Below, piece after piece: positions 15,057-23,026 of a stretch of DNA of 64,000 nt. The position numbers and the translations under genes were made by a program. The stretch covers positions 1 through 64,000 of the forward strand of contig CAZWJF010000001.1 in NCBI GenBank assembly GCA_964634325.1, given 5' to 3'. Source of the stretch: JAJXWB01 sp964634325. Lineage in GTDB: Bacteria; Pseudomonadota; Alphaproteobacteria; Rhizobiales; Beijerinckiaceae. Positions within the stretch are counted from its first letter, which is position 1; the number at the start of each line of letters is the position of its first letter. The notes beneath the pieces were generated by a model, which worked only from the letters and a program-made list of their open reading frames with translations, was not told the DNA's origin and made no database searches.

Positions 15057-15940
15057 ATGCGCGCATGCAGGCGACCTTGCTGGCTGGCGACCGCCTGCAT
15101 CTCAATGACGGGCCGATCGACTTGATCATTGGAGCCGAAGGCGCAGAAGGCGCGCGCGAACGCGCCTTCGCCGCGGCGACGCGTCGGTTCGCCACGATTC
15201 TGGAAGAATTGTGCAGCGAGTTGTCGTTGTTGCGCGCCGCGCCGCAGGGCGAGCTCACGCACGCGCAAGGCGACGTCGCGCGCCGTATGGACAAGGCCGT
15301 GCGCCCGCTCAGCGCCGACCGCTTCATCACGCCGATGGCGGCGGTCGCCGGCGCAGTCGCCGACGAAATGCTGGCGGCGATGGTCGCGGCGGCGCCGCTG
15401 ACGCGCGCCTATGTCAACAATGGCGGCGATATCGCCTTGCACGTCGAAGGCGGCGCATTCTTCACCGTAGGCCTCGTCGACCGCCCGGACCGTCCGGGCC
15501 TGTTCGGCTCCTCGGTCGTGCGCGCGAAGGATCGCGTGCGCGGCGTGGCGACGAGCGGTTGGCGCGGCCGCAGCTTTTCGCTGGGAATCGCGGACGCCGT
15601 CACCGTGCTCGCTGCCGACGCCGCGCGCGCCGACGCTGCGGCGACGTTGATCGCGAATGCGGTCGACCTTCCAGATCATCCGCGTATTTCCAGAACGCCA
15701 GCGCGGGATCTCGATCCGCAGACCGATCTCGGCGATCGTCTCGTGACGCGCGACGTTGGCTCCTTGACGGACGAGGAGATCGTTCGCGCGCTCGACAACG
15801 GCGCGCGCGAAGCCGTGCGGTTGCTCGATGCAGGCGCCATCGCGGCGGCGGCGCTGCGTCTTTGCGGCCGAACGCGCGTCGTTGGGGAAGCGCCCACGCA
15901 AAAGTCGATCGAGTCGCACCTGGCCGCCGCCCCAAGTTGA
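15053..15940 (+). CDS. UPF0280 family protein (ApbE-like fold)
   Basis: A 295-residue protein of the uncharacterised UPF0280 family. Typical parts are the PLSADRFITPMAAVAGAVAD block (about 84-103), AYVNNGGDIALHV and SGWRGRSFSLGIADAVTV, which resemble the flavin-handling core of ApbE. ApbE proteins attach FMN covalently to target proteins. The start overlaps the stop of 6-hydroxynicotinate reductase by four bases (ATGA), so the two are made together; helping to mature or stabilise that reductase is a reasonable hypothesis but unproven. A direct catalytic role later in the pathway is the alternative. Confidence 0.85.
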   Translation: MNARMQATLLAGDRLHLNDGPIDLIIGAEGAEGARERAFAAATRRFATILEELCSELSLLRAAPQGELTHAQGDVARRMDKAVRPLSADRFITPMAAVAGAVADEMLAAMVAAAPLTRAYVNNGGDIALHVEGGAFFTVGLVDRPDRPGLFGSSVVRAKDRVRGVATSGWRGRSFSLGIADAVTVLAADAARADAAATLIANAVDLPDHPRISRTPARDLDPQTDLGDRLVTRDVGSLTDEEIVRALDNGAREAVRLLDAGAIAAAALRLCGRTRVVGEAPTQKSIESHLAAAPS

Positions 15941-15954
15941 GGAGGAGACACGTC

Positions 15955-16539
15955 ATGAGCCCGGACATCCGCAAGATCGTCACCGTCGTCGAAGAAACGA
16001 TGACGGAAATGGGCAAGTCGATCGATCCGCCTACGCGTCGCGCGGCTGCGATCGCCGTGATCGCCAATCCATTCGCCGGCCGCTACGTCGAAGACCTGAC
16101 TGGTCTAATGGATATCGGCGAGGCTCTCGGCGATCTGTTGACAAAGCGCGCGCTCGCGGCGCTTGGCGTCGTAGGCGGGAGGGTCGAGAGCTACGGCAAG
16201 GCGGCGGCGGTCGGCGAGAACGGCGAGCTGGAGCACGCCGCTGCGATCCTGCATCCGAAACTCGGCGCGCCCGTCCGCAAGGCGCTGGGCAAAGGCGCCG
16301 CGTTGATCCCCTCGTCCAAGAAGCGCGGCGGGCCGGGCGTCGCACTGGACATTCCGCTCGGCCACAAGGACGCGGCGTTCGTGCGCAGCCACTTCGACGG
16401 TATGGAAGTGCGCGTCGTCGACGCGCCGCGCGCCGACGAGATCATGGTCGCCGTCGCGATCACGGATTCCGGACGTCCGCTGCCGCGCGTCGGCGGTTTG
16501 AAAAAAGAGGAAATAAAGGGCGAGGACGGCTTGCGCTAA
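15955..16539 (+). CDS. Amino acid synthesis (AA_synth) family protein
   Basis: A 194-residue protein matching the AA_synth family, whose members are poorly understood despite the name. Recognisable parts are AAAIAVIANPFAGRYVEDL near residue 31-49 and GKGAALIPSSKKRGGPGVALDIPLGHKDAAFVRSHF. There is no signal or membrane segment. AGGAGG precedes ATG 15955. It is the third gene of the reductase operon and ends 12 bases before the convergent dehydrogenase gene. The fixed company of 6-hydroxynicotinate reductase, UPF0280 and this family suggests it works on a pathway intermediate or on the reductase itself. Confidence 0.8.
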   Translation: MSPDIRKIVTVVEETMTEMGKSIDPPTRRAAAIAVIANPFAGRYVEDLTGLMDIGEALGDLLTKRALAALGVVGGRVESYGKAAAVGENGELEHAAAILHPKLGAPVRKALGKGAALIPSSKKRGGPGVALDIPLGHKDAAFVRSHFDGMEVRVVDAPRADEIMVAVAITDSGRPLPRVGGLKKEEIKGEDGLR

Positions 16540-16551
16540 TTGGCCGCGCAC

Positions 16552-19299
16552 TCACACTTCGCGCTTTCCTTTGATCGCGGCGAGCAGACGATCTGGCGTG
16601 GCAGGCGTGCGGCGCACCACCACGCCCGTGGCGTGACGGATGGCGTTGAGGATCGCCGGCGCGGTCGGTATCAACGCTTGCTCGCCGATCCCTTTCGCGC
16701 CGAAGGGCCCGGCGGGGTCTGCCTTTTCGACCAGGATCGTCTCGATCGGAGGCACGTCGCCGATGGTCGGGATCAGATAGTCGTGCAAATTCTCGCCCCG
16801 CCCCGGGTGGAATTCCTCCATCAGCGCAAGTCCAAGACCCTGGGCGACGCCGCCTTCGACCTGGCCTTCGAGCAGGGTCGGATTAATGGCGCGGCCGACG
16901 TCGTGCGCGGCGACGATCCTCGAGACCTTCACAGCGCCGAGGCGGATGTCGACCTCAACGTCCGCCATATGCGCGCCGAAACCATAGAGCGCATAGGGCG
17001 AGCCCTGTCCGTCGGGATCGAGCGGCGTTGTGGGCGGGTCATATGTCTCTTCCGCGCAGAGCAGATAGCCGTGCGTATCTGCGGCTAGAGTCGACAGGTC
17101 GATCGAATGGCGCCGACCACCGTCCGCGATGCGCAAGCCGCCCTGGGCCAGTTCGATCGTCGCACGATCTGCGACGTTGGCGAGCCGCAGGATCTTCGCA
17201 CGCAACGCGGCCCCGGCCGCAGCCGCCGCACGACCGGTCACAAAAGTCTGGCGTGAGGCCGACGTCTTTCCGCAATCCGGCGTCAGATCGGTGTCGCCGC
17301 TCACGAGATCGATGCAATCGACGGGAACGCCGAGCGCAGTCGCGGCAATTTGCGCGATGACGGTGTTGGAGCCCTGGCCGATGTCGACCGCGCCCTGGTG
17401 TAACGCGATGCGCCCATCGGGCTTCAGGCCGATGCGGATCGTCGAGGGGTTCGGCAGCGAAGTATTGCCGCAACCGTACCACATGCCGGCGACTCCGGCG
17501 CCGCGTCGCACGGCGCCAGTCGCGGTCGCGTTGAATTGTTCGGCCGCGGCGCGCGCGGCCCGCCACGTATCGCGCAATGCTTCGAGGCATTCCTTGAACG
17601 CGACGCCGTCGCCGAGAAGCTGGCCAGTGGCGGTCGGCGTGTCGCCGACGAGCGCGTTGGCGATACGCAGCTCCAGTGGATCGATGTCGAGGCGCAGGGC
17701 GAGTTCGTCGAGCAATTGCTCCTGCGCCACCGCCATCTGCGGTACGCCAAAGCCCCGGAACGCGCCGGCCGGCGCGCAATGCGTGTGAACGGCGCGCGTG
17801 AGCGCGCGATAATGCGGAACATAATACGGGCCGGACGCATGGACCGGTACGCGATTGGCGACTGTCGGCCCCCAACTCGCGTAGGCGCCAGTGTTGAAGT
17901 CGGCGGCGAAGTCGATGGACGTCAGTCTGCCGTCGCGCGTCGCTGAAATACGTGAGGCGATGCGCGCGGGATGACGCTTGGTCGTCGTCGCGATCGATTC
18001 AGGCCGGCTATAGATCATCGCCACGGGCTTGCGCGTGACCCAGGCGGCGAGCGCGATGTAAGGTTGCACGGACAGGTCGAGTTTCGAGCCGAAGCCGCCG
18101 CCGACGGCCGTTGGTATGATGCGCACGTTCTCAGGCGCGAGCCCTATGATGGCTGCGACGTCGTCGCGATCCATGTAAGGCGCCTGGGTGCAGGCCGATA
18201 TCTCGATACGGTCGCCGATGCGTTCGGCGAATCCAGCTTCTGGTTCGATGTAAGCGTGTTCGACGAAGCCGGTTTCGAAGACTCCTTCGACCGCGACGTC
18301 GCCCTTGGCCTGCGCCGCATCGATGTCGCCTTTGACGACGCGTCCCCGCACCAGAACATTGCCCTCGCGCGTTTCATGCAGCAGCGGCGCGTTCGGCGCC
18401 AGCGCGTCGTCGACGGTCAGGACGTGGGGCAGGGGCTCCCAGACGATAGGGAATTTCGAGAGGTCGAGTTTGGCGACCATTTCGCGTTCGCCGACGACGG
18501 CGGCTACCGCTTCGCCCCTGAACCGCGTTTCGGCGATTGCAAATACGGGCTGGTCGGCGAACGGCGGGATGACGCCGTGCGCGTTGCGGCCGGGCACGTC
18601 GGCGGCTGTGAGCACACGCAGCGCGCCGGCATGAGCTGCGACATAGGCGTCGAGATCGCCGAATGAAAAACGCGCGCGATGGTGCGGCGAGCGGATTGCG
18701 CGAAGCAGCAAGGCGTCTGCGGGTATGCCATCGGCGCCGAAGAGGTCGCGTCCTTCCACCTTTGCGCGTCCGTCGACGCGCGGCAGACGCGCGCCGACCG
18801 CGCCGTCGCACGCAGTTGGCGCTGGCTGCCGTCCGGCCGCCGCGCGCACTGCGTCAATGATCTTGCGATAGCCCGTGCACCGGCACAGGACGCCGCCGAG
18901 CGCGTCTTCAATCTGCGCGTCGCTGGGCGCTGGATGGAGGTCGAGCAGCGCTGCCGCGCTCGTCAGCATGCCTGGCGTACATGCGCCGCATTGCGCAGCG
19001 CCCGCTGCGTGGAAGGCTTCCTGCAATCGAGCGCCGGAGCGCGTGTGTTGCGTGAGGCCCTCGATGGTGACGATCGATGCGCCGTCGACCTGTCCTGCCG
19101 CGATCAGGCAAGAGCACACTGGCTCTCCGTCGACCAGCACCGTGCAGGCGCCGCAGTCGCCGGCGTCGCAGCCGACTTTCGTTCCTGTGAGGCTCAGCCG
19201 GTCGCGCAACACGGATGAGAGGCGCTCTGCGCCGTCGGCGTGAAGGATACGCTCCTCCCCGTTGATCCTGAGCTTGAGAAGCGCGCCGACGTCAGACAT
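16552..19299 (-). CDS. Nicotinate dehydrogenase-type molybdenum hydroxylase, fused 2Fe-2S and molybdopterin subunits
   Basis: Residues 1-155 form the small subunit with two 2Fe-2S clusters: Cys44, Cys49, Cys52 and Cys64 (plant-type) and Cys104, Cys107, Cys139 and Cys141 (CRCTGY). The remaining 750 residues are a molybdopterin-binding subunit with the GGGFGSK and AFRGFG motifs and GAKGIGEQ near the C-terminus, whose Glu is the catalytic base of xanthine-oxidase-family enzymes. The enzyme hydroxylates an aromatic N-heterocycle with water; nicotinate to 6-hydroxynicotinate is inferred from the neighbours. ATG 19299 overlaps the FAD-subunit stop by eight bases. The longer frame to 19329 is not needed. 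A small and large subunit fusion is less common than separate genes. Confidence 0.85.
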   Translation of the reverse strand: MSDVGALLKLRINGEERILHADGAERLSSVLRDRLSLTGTKVGCDAGDCGACTVLVDGEPVCSCLIAAGQVDGASIVTIEGLTQHTRSGARLQEAFHAAGAAQCGACTPGMLTSAAALLDLHPAPSDAQIEDALGGVLCRCTGYRKIIDAVRAAAGRQPAPTACDGAVGARLPRVDGRAKVEGRDLFGADGIPADALLLRAIRSPHHRARFSFGDLDAYVAAHAGALRVLTAADVPGRNAHGVIPPFADQPVFAIAETRFRGEAVAAVVGEREMVAKLDLSKFPIVWEPLPHVLTVDDALAPNAPLLHETREGNVLVRGRVVKGDIDAAQAKGDVAVEGVFETGFVEHAYIEPEAGFAERIGDRIEISACTQAPYMDRDDVAAIIGLAPENVRIIPTAVGGGFGSKLDLSVQPYIALAAWVTRKPVAMIYSRPESIATTTKRHPARIASRISATRDGRLTSIDFAADFNTGAYASWGPTVANRVPVHASGPYYVPHYRALTRAVHTHCAPAGAFRGFGVPQMAVAQEQLLDELALRLDIDPLELRIANALVGDTPTATGQLLGDGVAFKECLEALRDTWRAARAAAEQFNATATGAVRRGAGVAGMWYGCGNTSLPNPSTIRIGLKPDGRIALHQGAVDIGQGSNTVIAQIAATALGVPVDCIDLVSGDTDLTPDCGKTSASRQTFVTGRAAAAAGAALRAKILRLANVADRATIELAQGGLRIADGGRRHSIDLSTLAADTHGYLLCAEETYDPPTTPLDPDGQGSPYALYGFGAHMADVEVDIRLGAVKVSRIVAAHDVGRAINPTLLEGQVEGGVAQGLGLALMEEFHPGRGENLHDYLIPTIGDVPPIETILVEKADPAGPFGAKGIGEQALIPTAPAILNAIRHATGVVVRRTPATPDRLLAAIKGKREV

Positions 19300-20134
19300 A
19301 GGCCACGCCTGCAAGCTCGAGCAACGCACGGCGCACGAGTTCGTGCGCCGCCTCCAGGCGATAGGCGGCTGTCGCCCGCACGTCGTCGATCGGATTCAAC
19401 GCCGCGAAATCGGCTGGCGACAGATCGTCGGCGATGCGCGCGTCCGCGGGGCGTCCGATCAAGCGCGCCTCGAGGTCGCGCAGGCGCTGTGCGGTTGGGG
19501 ATGCGGCGCCGATTGCGATGCGCGCGGCGCGGATCGTGTTGTTGCGATCGATGTCCAGCAACGCCGCAACCATTACGATGGAGATGACGAGGTAATCGCG
19601 CGCGCCGAGTTTCAGAAAGGTCGAGCGCGCCGTTGCAGGTTGTTGCGGCATTATTACCGCCGTCATGATCTCGTCGACTGCGCGCGCGGTGCGGCGATTG
19701 CCGAGCGTGAATTGCTCGAGCGGCATACGTCGCGACCCGCGCGGCGAGGCGAGCTCCACTTCCGCGTCGAGCGCGAGCAGGGGCGGCGCGCCGTCGGCCG
19801 CCGGAGACGCGTTGCAGAGATTCCCGCCGATCGTGGCCCGGTTCTGTATCTGGACGGCGCCGATCTGCCGCGCGGCTTGGCGCAGCATGTCGAAGGCCGG
19901 CGGCAACGCGGACTTCGCGATCTCGCTCCAGGTTGTCGCCGCGCCGATCCGCAGCGTGCTGGAGTCCGACGTCACGCCCTTGAGGTCGCCGAGGCGCGAG
20001 AGGTCGATCAGGGCGGCAGGCGGCGGGCGATCGACGAGCGCCGGGTAGATGTCCGTGCCGCCGGCGATCGGCGTGCCTTCGCCGCCAGCGAGCAGCGCAA
20101 GGGCTTCGGCGGTCGATTGCGGTCGGTGCAGCAT
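19292..20134 (-). CDS. FAD-binding subunit of the molybdenum hydroxylase
   Basis: A 280-residue protein of the CoxM/XdhB type: IAGGTDIYP near residue 23 is the first FAD loop and TIGGNLCNASPAAD near 105 the second, followed by a C-terminal domain (GAASPTAQRLRDLE). It passes electrons from the iron-sulfur clusters of the partner to an acceptor. ATG 20134 gives the standard N-terminus; the open frame continues upstream across the promoter and MarR gene but that part is antisense. It is first in the leftward operon, starting from a promoter overlapped by the shared operator. Confidence 0.88.
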   Translation of the reverse strand: MLHRPQSTAEALALLAGGEGTPIAGGTDIYPALVDRPPPAALIDLSRLGDLKGVTSDSSTLRIGAATTWSEIAKSALPPAFDMLRQAARQIGAVQIQNRATIGGNLCNASPAADGAPPLLALDAEVELASPRGSRRMPLEQFTLGNRRTARAVDEIMTAVIMPQQPATARSTFLKLGARDYLVISIVMVAALLDIDRNNTIRAARIAIGAASPTAQRLRDLEARLIGRPADARIADDLSPADFAALNPIDDVRATAAYRLEAAHELVRRALLELAGVAYV

Positions 20135-20172
20135 GCCCTGTCGCTTTCCGCGCTCGACCGAGATTCTCGATC

Positions 20173-20217
20173 GATCGTTCGTATGCAAATAGTCCGGCGC
20201 GTCCGACGCCTTGTCAA
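20173..20217 (-). promoter_or_regulatory. Promoter and operator of the dehydrogenase operon
   Basis: On the minus strand TTGACA (20217-20212), 17 bases and GACTAT (20194-20189) make a promoter. It is overlapped by TATTTGCATACGAACGATC (20191-20173), identical at 18 of 19 bases to the site before 6-hydroxynicotinate reductase, in the same register relative to the -10 box. The site also lies about 80 bases before the divergent MarR gene and could serve autoregulation. Confidence 0.75.
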
Positions 20218-20272
20218 GGCGGTGCTGCGGCGTGAACATGGCGCGAGTCGCCAGGCTGGCGTCGGAGAAACC

Positions 20273-20734
20273 ATGACCGAGACCATCGATACGCCATATC
20301 CCGCAGACGAGGAGAGTGGCGCGGCACGATATGTCCTCGATGCGCAGATCGGCTTTCTCCTGCGACAGGCGCAGCAGAGGCACACTGCGATTTTCGCGCG
20401 CCGCATGATCGAGGACGTGACGCCGACGCAATGGGCGGCGCTTGCGAAACTGGCGGAAATCGGCCCGACATCGCAAAACCTGCTCGGTCGACATGTCGCG
20501 ATGGATGCGGCCACCATCAAGGGCGTGGTCGACCGGCTGCTGGCGCGGGGCTATCTGGAGGCGAAGGCGGATCCAGCGGACAACCGGCGGCTGACGATTG
20601 CGTTGACCGAACGCGGCGCAGATTTCGTTGCGCGCGCATCGAGCGTCGCTGTGGCTATCACCGAAGAAACGCTTGCGCCGCTCGACGACGGGGAGCGCGC
20701 CATGCTCCTCGCGCTCGTCGCGAAATTGCTCTAG
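20273..20734 (+). CDS. MarR-family transcriptional regulator of the nicotinate cluster
   Basis: A 153-residue MarR protein with a winged helix-turn-helix at about 50-115: TPTQWAALAKLAEIGPTSQN, recognition region around MDAATIKGVVDRLLARGY, and the wing DPADNRRLTIALTERG. MarR dimers bind palindromes overlapping promoters and leave on binding a small aromatic or heterocyclic ligand. The gene sits between the dehydrogenase and enamidase genes, and three near-identical palindromes lie at the promoters of the cluster, so it is the likely local repressor with nicotinate or 6-hydroxynicotinate as inducer. ATG 20273 has GGAG upstream. Confidence 0.88.
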   Translation: MTETIDTPYPADEESGAARYVLDAQIGFLLRQAQQRHTAIFARRMIEDVTPTQWAALAKLAEIGPTSQNLLGRHVAMDAATIKGVVDRLLARGYLEAKADPADNRRLTIALTERGADFVARASSVAVAITEETLAPLDDGERAMLLALVAKLL

Positions 20735-20738
20735 CCGA

Positions 20739-21932
20739 TCAATGCGCAACCACTTCAGGTATGCGTGTCGCGGGCGGCGTGTTGCGGCTGCGGCCTGCAC
20801 GCACGATTCCGTCAATGACCACCATTCCGACGCCGGGCAGGTCGCCAAGTCGCACGCTCTCGAGCAGTGAACTGGCCGGCGAATGCTGCGCCTTGTCCAT
20901 CAGGGTGAAATCCGCCGCGCGCCCCACCTCGATCAGGCCGCAGTCGAGATTGCGCATGCGCGCCGTATTGCCGGTTGCGAAGCAAAAGGCGGTTTCCGCC
21001 GGGACTTCGCCGAGCGAAGAGAGCATCGAGACCATCCGCAAGATGCCGAGCGGCTGCACGCCCGAGCCCGCCGGTCCGTCGGTGCCCAGAATGACGCGCG
21101 ACAATTCGTTCATCTCGCGCGCGGTGCGCAGGGTGAAGAGCGCCGAGCGCTCGTTGCCGTTGTGCACAAGCTCGAGACCGCGCTTGCAGCCCTCGCAGAT
21201 GCAACGGATCTGGTCATCAGGCAGGGCGGTATGGCCGCCGTTGATATGGCCGACGATATCGGCGTCGCATTCGAGCACGATGTCCTTGTCGATCAGGCCC
21301 GAGCCGGGAATCGATGGGCCGCCTGTGTGAATGGTCGACTGGATGCCGTGCTTGCGCGCCCATTCCACCATCTTTCGGCCGGTCGGTCCGTCCTTGACGC
21401 CGCCGAGGCCGATCTCGCCGAGCAGCTTCACGCCGGCGGATGCGAGTTCGGCGAAGTCGCTCTCGACCATGCCGTTTTCGATGACCGGCGCGCCCGCGTG
21501 CAGTTTTACGCCGCCGGGACGGAAATTCGCATAGGCGCGCTGCGCTGCGATCGCCATGGCCTTGAGTCCGACAATGTCGCGGGCGCGGCCGGGCGTATGC
21601 ACTTCGCCGGCTGAGATCATCGTCGTCACGCCGCCGTGCATTGAGGAATCGATCCAGTTGAGCTGGCTCTGGCGCGGCGTCCAGTCGCCAGCGACAGGAT
21701 GAACGTGGCTGTCGATCAGACCCGGCGCGAGCGCGCAGCCATTGGCGTCGACGATGGTCGTCGCGCCTTCCGTGTCGAGATCCTTCAGCCGCCCGATCGC
21801 TGCGATCCGACCGTCGATCGCAACAAGCGCGTCGGCGTCGAGGATCGGGCGCTCCAACGCGCCCGACAACATCAGGCCGATGTTGCGGATGACGAGCTTG
21901 CCGGAAACTTCGGTCGCGGCGTCGTGAGCCAT
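20739..21932 (-). CDS. ena: Enamidase of the reductive nicotinate pathway
   Basis: A 397-residue amidohydrolase recognised as enamidase, which hydrolyses 1,4,5,6-tetrahydro-6-oxonicotinate to 2-formylglutarate and ammonia in Eubacterium barkeri. His76 and His78 in GLIDSHVHP are the first metal ligands; further probable ligands lie in TIHTGGPS, VGHINGGHTA and GTDGPAGSG, the binuclear metal site of the cyclic amidohydrolase fold. It is cytoplasmic, of usual length, and convergent with the MarR gene with a four-base gap. Its promoter carries the third copy of the shared operator. Together with the reductase and dehydrogenase it completes the first three steps of the pathway. Confidence 0.85.
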   Translation of the reverse strand: MAHDAATEVSGKLVIRNIGLMLSGALERPILDADALVAIDGRIAAIGRLKDLDTEGATTIVDANGCALAPGLIDSHVHPVAGDWTPRQSQLNWIDSSMHGGVTTMISAGEVHTPGRARDIVGLKAMAIAAQRAYANFRPGGVKLHAGAPVIENGMVESDFAELASAGVKLLGEIGLGGVKDGPTGRKMVEWARKHGIQSTIHTGGPSIPGSGLIDKDIVLECDADIVGHINGGHTALPDDQIRCICEGCKRGLELVHNGNERSALFTLRTAREMNELSRVILGTDGPAGSGVQPLGILRMVSMLSSLGEVPAETAFCFATGNTARMRNLDCGLIEVGRAADFTLMDKAQHSPASSLLESVRLGDLPGVGMVVIDGIVRAGRSRNTPPATRIPEVVAH

Positions 21933-21966
21933 GGATGCCTCCCGTTCGGCGCGCTCAGGCGCATGC

Positions 21967-21998
21967 CATTAGCATACAAACGAAGGCGCAGGCCGCAA
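21967..21998 (-). promoter_or_regulatory. Promoter and operator of the enamidase gene
   Basis: On the minus strand TTGCGG (21998-21993), 16 bases and TATGCT (21976-21971) form a promoter about 35 bases before the start codon. The + strand sequence CATTAGCATACAAACGAAG (21967-21985) covers the -10 box and matches the other two cluster operators at 14 of 19 positions, including all of GCATAC and AACGA. It is weaker in the flanks than the other two sites. Confidence 0.65.
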
Positions 21999-22027
21999 GC
22001 CGTTCTCGCGCGCCGTGCGCTGTGGTT

Positions 22028-22828
22028 TCAACGCCTGGCGCGGGCGCGCAGAGGGATATGACGTAGCAGCGCCAGCGAGGCGTTCCAGCCGACGCAGATC
22101 GCCAGAGCGAAGCTCAACGCGAGAGGCGCCCCGAAAGGCAGGACGGTCAGGTGCAACGCCGCGACCGCCAGTCCGAAACCGACCAATCCGAGAAGCGTGT
22201 TGGCCAGCACTGCGGAAGCTCCGGGGCCGCCGATGCGCGGATGCAGGATGACGGCGAGGCTGAACATGACGATCGGAACGAGCGCCGCCACACCGGCCGC
22301 CGCAGGCCCGAGGAAGCGACCGAGCGCGACCGTTGTCCCGACGAGGCACATGACCATGATGGCGCGAAACGGAATGTCCCACCAACGCGACTGCGGCGCT
22401 CTGGCTGGCGGCGTCGCGCGGCAGACGCGCGTAGCCAGAAACGATGGGACGAAGACGAGAACGTTCAACGCGCCGGCCGTCGTGAGCGTCCACGGCGCAC
22501 TGACGACCAGCGCGGCGGCGACGAGCCACAGACCGAAGGAAACGCTCAGAGAGACGGCGAGAGAGCGCGTTTGCGCGAGCAGCGCGTAAAGCGCTCCGAA
22601 GCCAAATGTGACCGCATTTACGGCGAGGCTGGTCAGGGTTGCGCGCTCGATGAACGCGCCGCCATGTTCGGCCGCCAGAAAGACGTAGGACGGACCGGCC
22701 GAGATCGGCAAAGTCGCAACCATTGCGCCGACGAAAGGGCCGGAGCGCTCGACGATCTTGGAGGCTCCGACGACGATGATCGCGGTCGTCGCCATTTTGG
22801 CGACGAGCAGTGCCCAAAATGAATCCAT
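22028..22828 (-). CDS. Multi-pass inner membrane protein of unknown function
   Basis: A 266-residue hydrophobic protein with about eight transmembrane helices, starting MDSFWALLVAKMATTAIIVVG and containing a GPFVGAMVATLPISAGPSYVF block typical of small transporters or uncharacterised membrane families. I do not recognise a specific family; ATG 22828 was chosen because it begins directly with the first helix, whereas the much longer open frame upstream is antisense to the flavoprotein gene. A weak GGAAA lies before the start. It is downstream of nothing on its strand and may be a solitary gene. Confidence 0.7.
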   Translation of the reverse strand: MDSFWALLVAKMATTAIIVVGASKIVERSGPFVGAMVATLPISAGPSYVFLAAEHGGAFIERATLTSLAVNAVTFGFGALYALLAQTRSLAVSLSVSFGLWLVAAALVVSAPWTLTTAGALNVLVFVPSFLATRVCRATPPARAPQSRWWDIPFRAIMVMCLVGTTVALGRFLGPAAAGVAALVPIVMFSLAVILHPRIGGPGASAVLANTLLGLVGFGLAVAALHLTVLPFGAPLALSFALAICVGWNASLALLRHIPLRARARR

Positions 22829-23026
22829 GTTTTCCGGCGCGACGAGGGTGGCGTCGCCAATTGCGTAGCTTCTCCGTCGGCCGAACGCCACCGCGCGCCG
22901 GCATGGCTCCCATGCCGGCCAATCCAAAATGTGTCGGGCGCATCGAATCTCTGCATGGCGGCGGCGGTTCGGCTCGACGCGGAATGCTGGTCGTGGCATG
23001 CACTTCGCAAATTTCAGGAGATGTGC

